A DNA stretch of 64,000 bases from Bacteroides coprosuis DSM 18011 (GCA_000212915.1 CM001167.1:2844780-2908779); one strand, 5' to 3'; positions 6,621 to 14,943 are shown, numbered from the stretch's first letter. Notes: generated from the letters alone by a model not told the origin. Program-made: numbers and translations.

Positions 6621-7745
6621 ATGATAAACAAAAGAGAAATAAGAAGAGAAATTCTAGAAATTCTAAATAGAGAACTACAAAAGCTGTTGAATGAAAAAAT
6701 CAGGCAGAATGATTTAAAAAATTTTCATTTCATGTCTGCAAATATAGCTAAATTAATTCCAGAAATAGATTTAAAAGATCATTGGGATATTTATAGGAAT
6801 TTGCAAAAAATAAAATACTTAGAATCTGAGGTGTCCTTTTTTAATACATTTGATTTAGATGTATTTTTTGAAAACTTGGCTTCTGAAAAGTTTTGTAAAA
6901 AAACACCTTCAATTTATATTTCATATCATACAGGAGCATATAGATCTCTAATGTTAGCTTTTGTTAGATTTAATATAGATGTTGCAATTATCGTTGATAC
7001 TACTATTTATCCATTGGAGAGGATAGAAGGTGAACTCTTAAAACATTTTCAATTTGCAAAAGAAATATTTAAAGATTCTAATTCTAATTTTAAAGTGATT
7101 TCAGCAAATAACAAAAATACTGTTATTGAATTAATGCAAATTATAAAAAATGGGTATTCATTACTTACGTATATTGATTGGAATTCTGGGTATAATAATG
7201 ATAAAGGGGGAAATATTGAAGTTGATTTTTTTAATAGTAAATTAAGTGTAAAGCAGAGTATATCTTATTTGTCATATTATACTAAGACTCCGATTATACC
7301 TTGTATATCCTATTATGATGAAGAATTTGAGCCTAAATGGAACATGTTAAAACCTATACTTCCTGATAATCACACAGGAGTTAAAGAATATGCTTTTATT
7401 GCAACACAGCTTCTCTATTCACATTTAGAAGATATAATTAGAGATAATTTTTCTCAATGGAGAGGTTGGTTTCATATTCATAAATCAATTGTTTTTGGAG
7501 AGTCATTGGAAAATAAACAATATGATTTTGACATCAATGGGAATTATAATTTAGCGGAGGATGTTGGAACTTTTACAATAATAGGAGAACATTTTATATT
7601 TAATAAGACCTCATATAAGTTAATGAAGCTACCAGACCCTTTGTTTAATAGCATATCTACTATGGAACTTTTAAATAAACAAGTAATTGAGGCTTCAATT
7701 ATTAAGCAGCTATACGAAAGCAAAATGCTATGTAAGACTATATAA
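6621..7745 (+). CDS. LpxL/HtrB-like acyltransferase homologue
   Basis: This 374-residue protein resembles lipid A/lysophospholipid acyltransferases. SYHTGAYRS (His103) occupies the place of the H-x4-(D/E) catalytic motif, and IDWNSGYNNDKGG...VDFF at about 186-204, followed by SYYTKTPIIPCISYY at about 218-232, follows the HtrB pattern D-x-x-G...PFF...TGAPVVP. The acidic partner of His103 is Arg108 here. There is no clear N-terminal membrane anchor. An acyl-ACP-using transferase would be the obvious enzyme to move the chain from the ACP onto the peptide or a lipid. The family call is by eye; the acceptor is inference. Confidence 0.6.
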   Translation: MINKREIRREILEILNRELQKLLNEKIRQNDLKNFHFMSANIAKLIPEIDLKDHWDIYRNLQKIKYLESEVSFFNTFDLDVFFENLASEKFCKKTPSIYISYHTGAYRSLMLAFVRFNIDVAIIVDTTIYPLERIEGELLKHFQFAKEIFKDSNSNFKVISANNKNTVIELMQIIKNGYSLLTYIDWNSGYNNDKGGNIEVDFFNSKLSVKQSISYLSYYTKTPIIPCISYYDEEFEPKWNMLKPILPDNHTGVKEYAFIATQLLYSHLEDIIRDNFSQWRGWFHIHKSIVFGESLENKQYDFDINGNYNLAEDVGTFTIIGEHFIFNKTSYKLMKLPDPLFNSISTMELLNKQVIEASIIKQLYESKMLCKTI

Positions 7746-7796
7746 ATAAATCATAAATAGTTATAAGATTATGTGTTTTATCAAACTTTTTTTAAT

Positions 7797-8501
7797 ATGA
7801 CTTATGGATGTGTTAAATATACTAAAAAAAAACGAGATGACGTAAAAATTATATCTATAATAACTTACGTTTTTATTGCTATATTTTTTAGATATATTTT
7901 TACAGTAACTAAACCTGTAATTATAATCAAGTTTGTAGAAGATGGATTACTCTACGATATACTAACTGGCATAGGCCCATTTCTATCAGTTATAATAGTC
8001 TCGATTATATTTAAAAGGAAACTATTGTATAGTAATTTTGGAACGTCAAAGTTTAAAACAGTAATATCAATTTTAGTTCCTTTATTATTATTTTTCTTAT
8101 ACGATTATTTTGGAGTAAGTGTAAACTACACAAATTTTCTTATTGTAATAGCCTGTATCATATATTCTTTTTTTGAGGAGTATGGATGGAGAGGCTATCT
8201 ACAGTCTGAACTGATAGGGTTATCTTTTTTTGTAAGAATATCACTAATTACAATTATTTGGTTTATATGGCATTTGAATTTTTCGCTTTCTCTAAGTAAT
8301 ATGTTTTTTTTATTAGTATTATTCTTTGCTTCATGGGGAATTGGTAAAATCGCAATTAAAACACAATCAATTATTGTTTGTGCTTGTTTTCATGCAGTTT
8401 ATAATATTGCTTTAAATATTGAATTAAATATACATACATTGTCAATATTATTGATATGTATTGTGAGCTGGTTTATAATTTGGTATAAATTACAAATATG
8501 A
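7797..8501 (+). CDS. CPBP family (CAAX-type) intramembrane metalloprotease
   Basis: This 234-residue protein is nearly all membrane segments. It has the three CPBP motifs: EEYGWR (Glu127, Glu128, Arg132), IWHLNF (His159) and ACFHAVYN (His199, Asn203). These proteases cut prenylated or leader-bearing peptides, or act in bacteriocin immunity and processing. I chose ATG 7797; the frame extends upstream to a GTG at 7773. A 9-codon ORF in another frame (ATG 7771, stop 7798-7800) overlaps the chosen start as ATGA. It is the last gene of the cluster and a second candidate protease or an immunity factor. Confidence 0.8.
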   Translation: MTYGCVKYTKKKRDDVKIISIITYVFIAIFFRYIFTVTKPVIIIKFVEDGLLYDILTGIGPFLSVIIVSIIFKRKLLYSNFGTSKFKTVISILVPLLLFFLYDYFGVSVNYTNFLIVIACIIYSFFEEYGWRGYLQSELIGLSFFVRISLITIIWFIWHLNFSLSLSNMFFLLVLFFASWGIGKIAIKTQSIIVCACFHAVYNIALNIELNIHTLSILLICIVSWFIIWYKLQI

Positions 8502-8551
8502 TTTGACTCGTCATAGTTCGCTTTTATCATATTAGAGAAGTTATCAATATT

Positions 8552-9367
8552 CTAGAATATTTGTTCTTTAAAGAGTTCTACATATTTTCTAGAGACAGGA
8601 ATATATTTTTTGTAGTTTTTTAAATATACTTGATATCCGTTTGAATTACCTTTGGCCGATTCTAACTTATTTAGATTTATAATAAAAGATCTGTGACAAC
8701 GAAATATATTGGGATGATTTGTTTCATTTTCTACTGCACTCATAGTTGTTCGTATTGTCTTATTAACTATTTCATTGTTATAAAAATAATAAATACTAAC
8801 ATTATTTTTGTCAGCTTCCGCAAAAAGGAAATCGTTTAGTTTTATTTTCACTCCTTTTTCTCTGATCAATTGATTAGATATAACAATATCTAAATCTTGT
8901 TCTTCTGTTTCTGTATCTACTAAGCAATTTAATTCTTTCTTTAGATAGAAATTATATTTTACAACTACTAGTATACTAGCAGGAATTATTCCTATAAAAA
9001 ATGTAAAATATATGATACGTAAGAACAGTAAAAAGTTGAAATGGTAATCTAATAAGACAATAGAAAAAAACAGATAGTTAATAATCGTAATTAACAGGAT
9101 TAGACTCACTATATAAAGAATTTCAATTAAAATAGTCCATTTTTTCACTAATATTCCCAAATGTTTTTTTAGGATAAAATTGAAAAACAGCATACTTATG
9201 AATGTATTGGCTCCAAATCCGAAAGCTACTCCAATCTTACTTCCTTTATATAAATCAAAACCGAATGGTTCAAATATAAAAATAAACATGACAACAACAA
9301 TGCTTACTATAAAGACGGTGCTGAGTTTATGTTTAATAAAAGGGTATTTTCTTTTTATAAATAACAT
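8552..9367 (-). CDS. Membrane-anchored LytTR-type DNA-binding regulator
   Basis: This 271-residue protein has four predicted membrane segments (about 18-36, 45-66, 79-108, 112-140), a linker, and a C-terminal LytTR domain (about 165-271) with IFRCHRSFIINLNK and IPVSRKYVELFKE, standard motifs of this fold. There is no receiver domain, so any signal would come through the membrane part. LytTR proteins often control bacteriocin and quorum-sensing peptide genes. The gene is convergent with the cluster, its stop about 50 nt from the end of the CPBP gene. Regulation of the operon is inferred from position only. Confidence 0.85.
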   Translation of the reverse strand: MLFIKRKYPFIKHKLSTVFIVSIVVVMFIFIFEPFGFDLYKGSKIGVAFGFGANTFISMLFFNFILKKHLGILVKKWTILIEILYIVSLILLITIINYLFFSIVLLDYHFNFLLFLRIIYFTFFIGIIPASILVVVKYNFYLKKELNCLVDTETEEQDLDIVISNQLIREKGVKIKLNDFLFAEADKNNVSIYYFYNNEIVNKTIRTTMSAVENETNHPNIFRCHRSFIINLNKLESAKGNSNGYQVYLKNYKKYIPVSRKYVELFKEQIF

Positions 9368-9442
9368 TATATCTTAGTTTTAAGATGCAATAGATTAAAT
9401 GTGTAGATTATAATTTAAGTCTGTATAAATAAGCATTTAAGA

Positions 9443-9470
9443 CAAAAATAGACTTATTATTGCAAATATA
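9443..9470 (-). promoter_or_regulatory. Candidate promoter(s) of the LytTR gene
   Basis: On the minus strand two Bacteroidetes -7-like elements occur upstream of the LytTR gene: TATATTTG (9470-9463) and TATTTTTG (9450-9443). A TTTG at the ideal -33 spacing was not found for either, so this is a weak call. The rest of 9368-9600 holds no visible gene. Confidence 0.35.
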
Positions 9471-9658
9471 AACATTTAAAAGATATAATAGAGTTTGTAT
9501 TCCATAGTTTATTATTCTCTCCTTTTTCATATATTTACGTTTTATATTTCTTTAAAATGTGCAATACAATACGACAAGGTTCGCAAGAATCCTAGCCAAC
9601 TGGACTTGCTAACTTTACCTGCACAAACAGTTAAGGGATAACAAACTATCTTTATCCA

Positions 9659-9955
9659 ATGAAACAAAGAAAAGTCTACGACCGAGAGTTTAAAGAAAAC
9701 GCAGTCAAGTTAAGTTATGAAAGAGATAATATGACTCATTTTGCTCGTGAGTTAGGCATCTCAGTCAAGCAACTATATAGTTGGCGAAGCCAATACAAGA
9801 TCAAAGGCTCAGAGAGCTTTCCAGGCAATGGTAATACAGCTGTCAATGATGATGCTAAAGCGTTAGTTCAGCTCAAGAAAGAATATGTCCGCCTACAGCA
9901 AGAACATGAAATTCTAAAAAAGGCTATGGGTATCATTTCCAGGAGCGATCTGTAA
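9659..9955 (+). CDS. IS3-family transposase OrfA (helix-turn-helix)
   Basis: This 98-residue protein starts MKQRKVYDREFKENAV, typical for IS3 OrfA. It has a helix-turn-helix (HFARELGISVKQLYSWRSQ, about 26-44) and a C-terminal leucine-rich coiled-coil region (VQLKKEYVRLQQEHEILKK) used for multimerisation. It appears intact, but the partner OrfB is broken, so no active OrfAB fusion can form. Its A-rich segment near 9915-9925 (attctaaaaaagg) is a possible programmed slippage site in the ancestral element. Confidence 0.9.
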   Translation: MKQRKVYDREFKENAVKLSYERDNMTHFARELGISVKQLYSWRSQYKIKGSESFPGNGNTAVNDDAKALVQLKKEYVRLQQEHEILKKAMGIISRSDL

Positions 9956-10835
9956 TCTATCGATTCATAAATGAACATCGGGCTAGATAGCGGATTGAGA
10001 TGATGTGTCGAGTTTTAAAAGTCTCTCGCAGTAGTTATTACTATTGGCTTAGAGAACCTAAAAGCGAACGTAAAGAGCAAGTGAAGGCCTTAAAAGAAAA
10101 GATCCAATCAGCTTATTTTAAAGCCAAAGGACGCTATTGAAGTCCACGTATCAAAGAAGAACTATGTAGGACAGGGACAGAGGTGTCAAGACCAACAGTA
10201 GCTAAATATATGAAACAGATGGATTTGAAGAGTAAACTAGCTCGAAAGTTCAGAGTAACTACAGACTCCAATCACAAGGAGCCTGTGGCTGATAATATCT
10301 TGAATCAAGACTTTTTTCTTTTTCACCGTTAAAAAAATGTGTTTCGGATATCACTTACATTCCAACAAAGAACGGATTTTTGTATCTGACAATTGTAATG
10401 GACTTGTTCAATCGTGATATTATAGGCTGGAATCTAAGCTCAAGCATGACAACAAAAGATACTGTGCTAGCAGCAATTAACAAGACTACCATGCAATATC
10501 GTTTTGACGATGGAATGGTGTTTCACTCAGACAGAGGAGCTCAGTATGCTTCTAAAGCGACTCGAAACACATTGAAATCGTATAATAGTGTTCAATCAAT
10601 GAGTAGAGTTAGGAACTGCTGGGATAATGCTGTGGCAGAGAGTTTCTTCAAATCACTTAAAACAGAATTGATTTATGGAGCTAAACTTGTTGGAGCAAAA
10701 CAGATGAGAAATAGAATTTTTGAATACATTGAAATTTGGTACAGAAAACAAAGAAGGCATTCATACCTAGACTATCAAACTATTGAAGAGTTTAACAACC
10801 AATACAGAAAACAGAATATTAACAATGTCGCTTAA
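9952..10835 (+). pseudogene. Broken IS3-family transposase OrfB (DDE integrase)
   Basis: The reading frame starting around 9952 contains in-frame stops TAG 9988-9990, TGA 10138-10140 and TAA 10330-10332, plus a frameshift near 10310-10350. The fragments still read as OrfB: SRSSYYYWLREP, then SPRIKEEL, SDITYIP in a shifted frame, and an intact C-terminal piece from 10380 (residues MDLFNRDIIGW, FHSDRGAQY with the second catalytic Asp, and NAVAESFFKSLKTE with the catalytic Glu). At least four lesions show the copy is old. Confidence 0.9.
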
Positions 10836-10905
10836 CTATTTGTCCAAAAAAAGTTAGGAACTCCAAGTTTTGTATGCCTTCAAATTAGTAGTCATTTAGC
10901 CTTCA

Positions 10906-10955
10906 CTGCTACATTTTTTGACTGCTATGTTTTAGTGTAGCAGTTTATGTAGCAG
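10906..10955. repeat. Nested dyad between IS remnant and tRNA gene
   Basis: CTGCTACAT (10906-10914) pairs with ATGTAGCAG (10947-10955); inside it ACTGCTA (10921-10927) pairs with TAGCAGT (10938-10944). There is no T tract in the expected position. This may be a folded relic of an integrated element rather than a terminator. Confidence 0.5.
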
Positions 10956-11022
10956 AAAATGACCGATTGATAACTATCAAAAGGTATGGTTAAGCCTTCA
11001 CTCAGAAATGTCCATATACGAA

Positions 11023-11059
11023 GAAAGTCGTTGTAAACACCTGTTTTACAACGACTTTC
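11023..11059. repeat. 15-bp perfect inverted repeat upstream of IS side of tRNA-Ser
   Basis: Bases 11023-11037 pair perfectly with 11045-11059 around a 7-nt loop. On the minus strand this lies about 55 nt beyond the 3' end of tRNA-Ser and is followed by TTCG, so it could end the tRNA transcript, but a T tract is absent. It could also be a recombination or integration relic. Confidence 0.55.
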
Positions 11060-11114
11060 CTTTATTCTGAAGGCCTTTTTGAAAGGTTGTTTGAAACCTT
11101 ATTGATTCCTTCAC

Positions 11115-11202
11115 TGGCGGAGAGGGAGGGATTCGAACCCCCGGAGCCTCTCAGCTCAACGGTTTTCAAGACCGCCGCAATCGACCACTCTGCCACCTCT
11201 CC
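11115..11202 (-). tRNA. tRNA-Ser (anticodon TGA)
   Basis: On the minus strand the 88-nt sequence begins GGAGAGGTGGC and ends with CCTCTCCGCCA. The 7-bp acceptor stem, the anticodon loop CTTGAAA (anticodon TGA), a long variable arm typical of Ser tRNAs, a TTCGAATC T-loop and an encoded CCA end are all visible. The 3' end faces the IS remnant and peptide cluster, the orientation in which islands usually integrate at tRNA genes. Confidence 0.97.
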
Positions 11203-11242
11203 TTACACTTGTAAGTGCTTGCTTTTTCTCTCAAAAGCGTTG

Positions 11243-11273
11243 CAAAGGTACTAATCTTTTTTTTATATCCAAA
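11243..11273 (-). promoter_or_regulatory. Promoter of tRNA-Ser
   Basis: On the minus strand TTTG (11273-11270) is followed after 19 nt by TACCTTTG (11250-11243), matching the Bacteroidetes -33/-7 consensus with ideal spacing, about 40 nt before the tRNA 5' end. Confidence 0.75.
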
Positions 11274-11302
11274 CTTCTTGCAACTTTTTCTTCAAAAAAG
11301 TG

Positions 11303-11310
11303 TATTTTTG
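11303..11310 (+). promoter_or_regulatory. -7 element for mutS2
   Basis: TATTTTTG fits TAnnTTTG and lies 23 nt before the mutS2 start codon; no clear TTTG at -33. It is divergent from the tRNA-Ser promoter. Confidence 0.5.
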
Positions 11311-11333
11311 CAACACTTAAAGATTGAATATAG

Positions 11334-13829
11334 ATGATATATCCACATAATTTTGAACATAAAATAGGGTTTGAACAAATCAGAGATCTTCTTAAATTAA
11401 AGTGTTTAAGCACTTTAGGAAAAGACAGAGTTGATGAAATGATTTTCTCGAAAAACTTTGATGAAATAAATGAATATTTAGCTCAAACAAATGAGTTTCT
11501 TCAAATCATTCAAGAGAAAGTTAATTTTCCCGATCAGTTTTTCTTTGATGTTAGGCCATCCCTAAAAAGAGTTCGCATTGAAGGTATGTATCTCGAAGAA
11601 CAAGAGCTTTTTGACCTTAGACGTTCTTTGGATACGATTATTAAGATTGTACAATTCTTAAAAGAAATACCAGAAGATCATAAAGAAGATGAACTTCCCT
11701 ACCCTCATCTTAGCAAACTTGCTGGGGACATATTCACTTTCCCTAGAATTGTAAAGGCGATAGACCAGATTGTAGATAAATATGGAAAGATAAAAGATAA
11801 TGCTTCACCTGAACTATTAAATATACGTAGAGAACTAGCCAATACAACTGCAGGAATCTCTAGATCACTAAATAGAATACTTAAAGGTGCACAGTCTGAT
11901 GGCTATGTAGAAAAAGATGCTACGCCTACTGTCCGTGATGGCCGTTTGGTTATTCCTGTTGCTCCAGCTCTTAAAAGAAAGATAAGAGGTATAGTACATG
12001 ATGAATCTGCCAGTGGAAAAACCGTTTTCATAGAGCCTGCAGAAGTAGTTGAAGCTAATAATAGAATTAGAGAGTTGGAAGGGGAAGAACGAAAAGAGAT
12101 TATTCGCATACTTACTGATTTCTCAAGCCAGCTTCGCCCACTTGTAAATGAGATTTTATCTTCTTATGAGTTTCTTGCTGAAATTGATTTTATTAGAGCA
12201 AAAGCCCACTTAGCGAATGAGATGGAGGCAATTAAACCTACCATGAAGAATAACCCCATGATAAAGTGGGATACTGCTATCCACCCTCTTCTTCAAAAAG
12301 CTTTAGCAAAGCAAAACAAAAAAGCAATTCCTCTAGATATCGAACTAAATATTACCCAACGAATACTGATCATATCGGGACCCAATGCGGGAGGTAAATC
12401 TGTCTGCCTAAAAACAGTAGGATTACTTCAATACATGGTGCAATGTGGTATGCTTATTCCTCTCCACGAAAGTAGTGAGGTAGGAATCTTCAATAGTATA
12501 TTTATGGATATTGGTGATGAACAATCTCTTGAAGATGACTTAAGTACTTACTCTTCTCACCTTACCAACATGAAAGCTATGGTAAAAAATTGTGATGAAA
12601 ATAGTCTTTTACTGATTGATGAATTCGGGAGTGGAACAGAACCTCAAATTGGTGGAGCTATTGCAGAAGCTCTTCTTAAAAAATTTAATGAGCAAGGTAC
12701 ATATGGAGTGATTACTACTCACTACCAAAACCTAAAACACTTTGCCGAAGACCACCAAGGAATTATCAATGGGGCTATGTTGTATGATAGACATCATATG
12801 CAAGCTTTATTTCAATTAGAAATAGGCAATCCTGGTAGTTCTTTTGCGGTAGAAATAGCTAGAAAGATAGGGCTTCCAGAAGAAATTATAACTGATGCTT
12901 CAAATATTGTAGGTGCTGAATACATCAACGCTGATAAATACTTACAAGATATTGTTAGAGATAAGCAATACTGGGAACGAAAAAGAAGAAACATCCGCTT
13001 AAAAGAGAAGCAGATGGAGCAAACCATCGAAAAGTATTCGAAAGAAGTTGAGACACTTAATAAAGAGAAAAAACAAATTATTAGAGATGCCAAGCAGGAA
13101 GCAGAAAACTTACTCAAAGAGTCGAATGCCCGAATAGAGAATACAATCCGTTCTATAAAAGAGGCACAAGCTGAAAAAGAAAAAACAAAAGATGTTCGAC
13201 AAGATTTAGAGGATTTCAAAGAGAAAATAGCTCAAATTGATGCGCAAGAACAAAAAGATAAGATTGCCAAGAAAATGGAAAGACTTATCGAAAAGCAAGA
13301 GCGCAAAAAGAACAAGAAAAAGGAAACACCAAGTGCAAAAAGTCCTAGAGTAATAAAGGAAGAACCTATTCAAGTGGGTTCTCGGGTACGAATTAAAGGA
13401 CAACGCACAACTGGAGAGGTCTTAGAGATTAATGGCACCAATGCGACAGTTTTATTTGGGCAACTCAAGACTACTACAAAATTGAATAAGCTTGAAAAGA
13501 GTAATTCTACTCCTAAAGAAGAAACTACAGCTACGACCTTTATTAGTGGACAAACTCATGATAGCATGCACGACAAGAAGTTAAACTTCAAACAAGAAAT
13601 AGATGTTAGAGGCATGAGGGGAGATGAAGCCCTGCAAGCAGTAACCTATTTTATAGATGATGCCATACTTGTTGGTGTAAGTAGAGTACGCATCTTACAT
13701 GGCACAGGAACAGGTATATTACGCAGTTTAATTCGCGATTATTTATCGGGTATTGGAGGCGTTAAAAACTACCACGATGAACATGTTCAACTGGGTGGTT
13801 CGGGTATCACTGTTGTTGAGTTTTATTGA
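11334..13829 (+). CDS. mutS2: Endonuclease MutS2
   Basis: This 831-residue protein has the MutS2 architecture: N-terminal core and clamp helices, an ATPase domain with Walker A GPNAGGKS, LLIDEFGSGTEP as Walker B and signature region, and a switch His in TTHYQN. A long lysine/glutamate-rich coiled coil (about 540-670) follows, with a KOW-like segment (VGSRVRIKGQRTTGEV). The C-terminal Smr nuclease domain has DVRGMRGDEAL and HGTGTG. Known roles of the family are suppression of recombination and rescue of collided ribosomes. It has no mismatch-binding N-terminal domain, as expected. Confidence 0.97.
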   Translation: MIYPHNFEHKIGFEQIRDLLKLKCLSTLGKDRVDEMIFSKNFDEINEYLAQTNEFLQIIQEKVNFPDQFFFDVRPSLKRVRIEGMYLEEQELFDLRRSLDTIIKIVQFLKEIPEDHKEDELPYPHLSKLAGDIFTFPRIVKAIDQIVDKYGKIKDNASPELLNIRRELANTTAGISRSLNRILKGAQSDGYVEKDATPTVRDGRLVIPVAPALKRKIRGIVHDESASGKTVFIEPAEVVEANNRIRELEGEERKEIIRILTDFSSQLRPLVNEILSSYEFLAEIDFIRAKAHLANEMEAIKPTMKNNPMIKWDTAIHPLLQKALAKQNKKAIPLDIELNITQRILIISGPNAGGKSVCLKTVGLLQYMVQCGMLIPLHESSEVGIFNSIFMDIGDEQSLEDDLSTYSSHLTNMKAMVKNCDENSLLLIDEFGSGTEPQIGGAIAEALLKKFNEQGTYGVITTHYQNLKHFAEDHQGIINGAMLYDRHHMQALFQLEIGNPGSSFAVEIARKIGLPEEIITDASNIVGAEYINADKYLQDIVRDKQYWERKRRNIRLKEKQMEQTIEKYSKEVETLNKEKKQIIRDAKQEAENLLKESNARIENTIRSIKEAQAEKEKTKDVRQDLEDFKEKIAQIDAQEQKDKIAKKMERLIEKQERKKNKKKETPSAKSPRVIKEEPIQVGSRVRIKGQRTTGEVLEINGTNATVLFGQLKTTTKLNKLEKSNSTPKEETTATTFISGQTHDSMHDKKLNFKQEIDVRGMRGDEALQAVTYFIDDAILVGVSRVRILHGTGTGILRSLIRDYLSGIGGVKNYHDEHVQLGGSGITVVEFY

Positions 13830-13871
13830 TCTAAAAACACTCTAAATAATTGCTAGCCTCCTATATTACAT

Positions 13872-13879
13872 TATCTTTG
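13872..13879 (+). promoter_or_regulatory. -7 element for corA
   Basis: TATCTTTG matches TAnnTTTG and lies 26 nt before the corA start. A TTTG at -33 is not evident. Confidence 0.55.
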
Positions 13880-13905
13880 CTTACAAATAGTGTAATATAG
13901 GAGTT

Positions 13906-14943
13906 ATGAAAAACAATCTTCTAGTAGAACAATTAAGTTACAACGGAGAGGAACTTACACCTACAGCCGTACAACTTATTTCTTACTCACCCACTAGCTT
14001 CAACCAAAACGAAGTTGAACTTTGGGATAATGAAAGCATTCAATTTGATCCAAATACAACGTATTGGGTAAAGGTTGATGGATTAAATCAAATAGACACT
14101 ATTAGAAAAATAGCCGATAGAATTAATTTAAACTTTCTACTCACTCAGGATATTTTAAATATCAACCATCCTTCTAAAATAGAAGAATACGAAAACTTTC
14201 TTCTATTAGTCCTCAAATACTTCATTGTTGACGAAGATAGTGCTGAGTACATCCCTTTCCAGATATCCATTGTACTAGGGGATAATTACTTAATCTCATT
14301 TTCTGAAAAGAAACATCCTTTTATGGATGATATCATTAAAGCCATTGAGAATGATGTATTCCACATCAGAAAAAGAGGGGCTGATTACCTTCTAAGTGTA
14401 GTGATCAATAGTATTATAGGAAATCACACCAGCGCTATTCTTCAAATTAATGATTCACTTGATGATTTAGAAGATGACTTACTATCGTTTTCTACAAATA
14501 AAAATCTGGGAATAGAAATTCAAACAACACGAAAACAATATATCGCATTAAAGAAGGCCGATTTACCTCTAAAAGATCAATATGCTAGACTATTTAGAGC
14601 AAACAACAAACTCATTTCTCCTAAAAACAAAGCCTTCTTTAACGATGTGAATGATCATCTACAGTTTGTATTGCAAAATATAGATATCTGTAGAGAAACT
14701 TTAGCATCACTTGTCGACCTTTATATCTCCAATAATGATTTAAAAATGAATGATATAATGAAACGATTAACGATTGTTTCAACTATCTTTATACCACTCA
14801 CATTTCTAGTTGGAGTATGGGGTATGAATTTTTCATTTATGCCTGAACTAGATTGGAAATATGGTTATATAGTAGCATGGCTACTCATGATTGTTATTGG
14901 CATTATTATTTACATTTATTTTAAGATTAAGAAATGGTACTAA
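13906..14943 (+). CDS. corA: CorA-type magnesium/divalent cation transporter
   Basis: This 345-residue protein has the CorA layout: a large N-terminal cytoplasmic domain, a long stalk helix, then two C-terminal membrane helices. The signature GMN (residues 306-308, in VGVWGMNFSFMPE) closes the first helix and forms the pore entrance. The final segment YIVAWLLMIVIGIIIYIYF is the second helix, followed by a basic tail (KIKKWY). The protein should form a pentamer for Mg2+ uptake. The sdaA coding region begins about 70 nt later and may be cotranscribed. Confidence 0.93.
   Translation: MKNNLLVEQLSYNGEELTPTAVQLISYSPTSFNQNEVELWDNESIQFDPNTTYWVKVDGLNQIDTIRKIADRINLNFLLTQDILNINHPSKIEEYENFLLLVLKYFIVDEDSAEYIPFQISIVLGDNYLISFSEKKHPFMDDIIKAIENDVFHIRKRGADYLLSVVINSIIGNHTSAILQINDSLDDLEDDLLSFSTNKNLGIEIQTTRKQYIALKKADLPLKDQYARLFRANNKLISPKNKAFFNDVNDHLQFVLQNIDICRETLASLVDLYISNNDLKMNDIMKRLTIVSTIFIPLTFLVGVWGMNFSFMPELDWKYGYIVAWLLMIVIGIIIYIYFKIKKWY

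Larger units (their letters stand above)
9601..10865 (+). mobile_element. IS3-family insertion sequence, decayed
   Basis: The element is bounded by imperfect 35-bp inverted repeats, 9601-9635 (TGGACTTGCTAACTTT...) and 10831-10865 (ending ...AAGTTAGGAACTCCA), whose outer and inner blocks match when one is reverse-complemented. Inside are orfA and a broken orfB in the usual IS3 arrangement. The flanking bases (AAC before, AGT after) show no target duplication. Stops and a frameshift in orfB mean it cannot transpose by itself. Confidence 0.85.
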
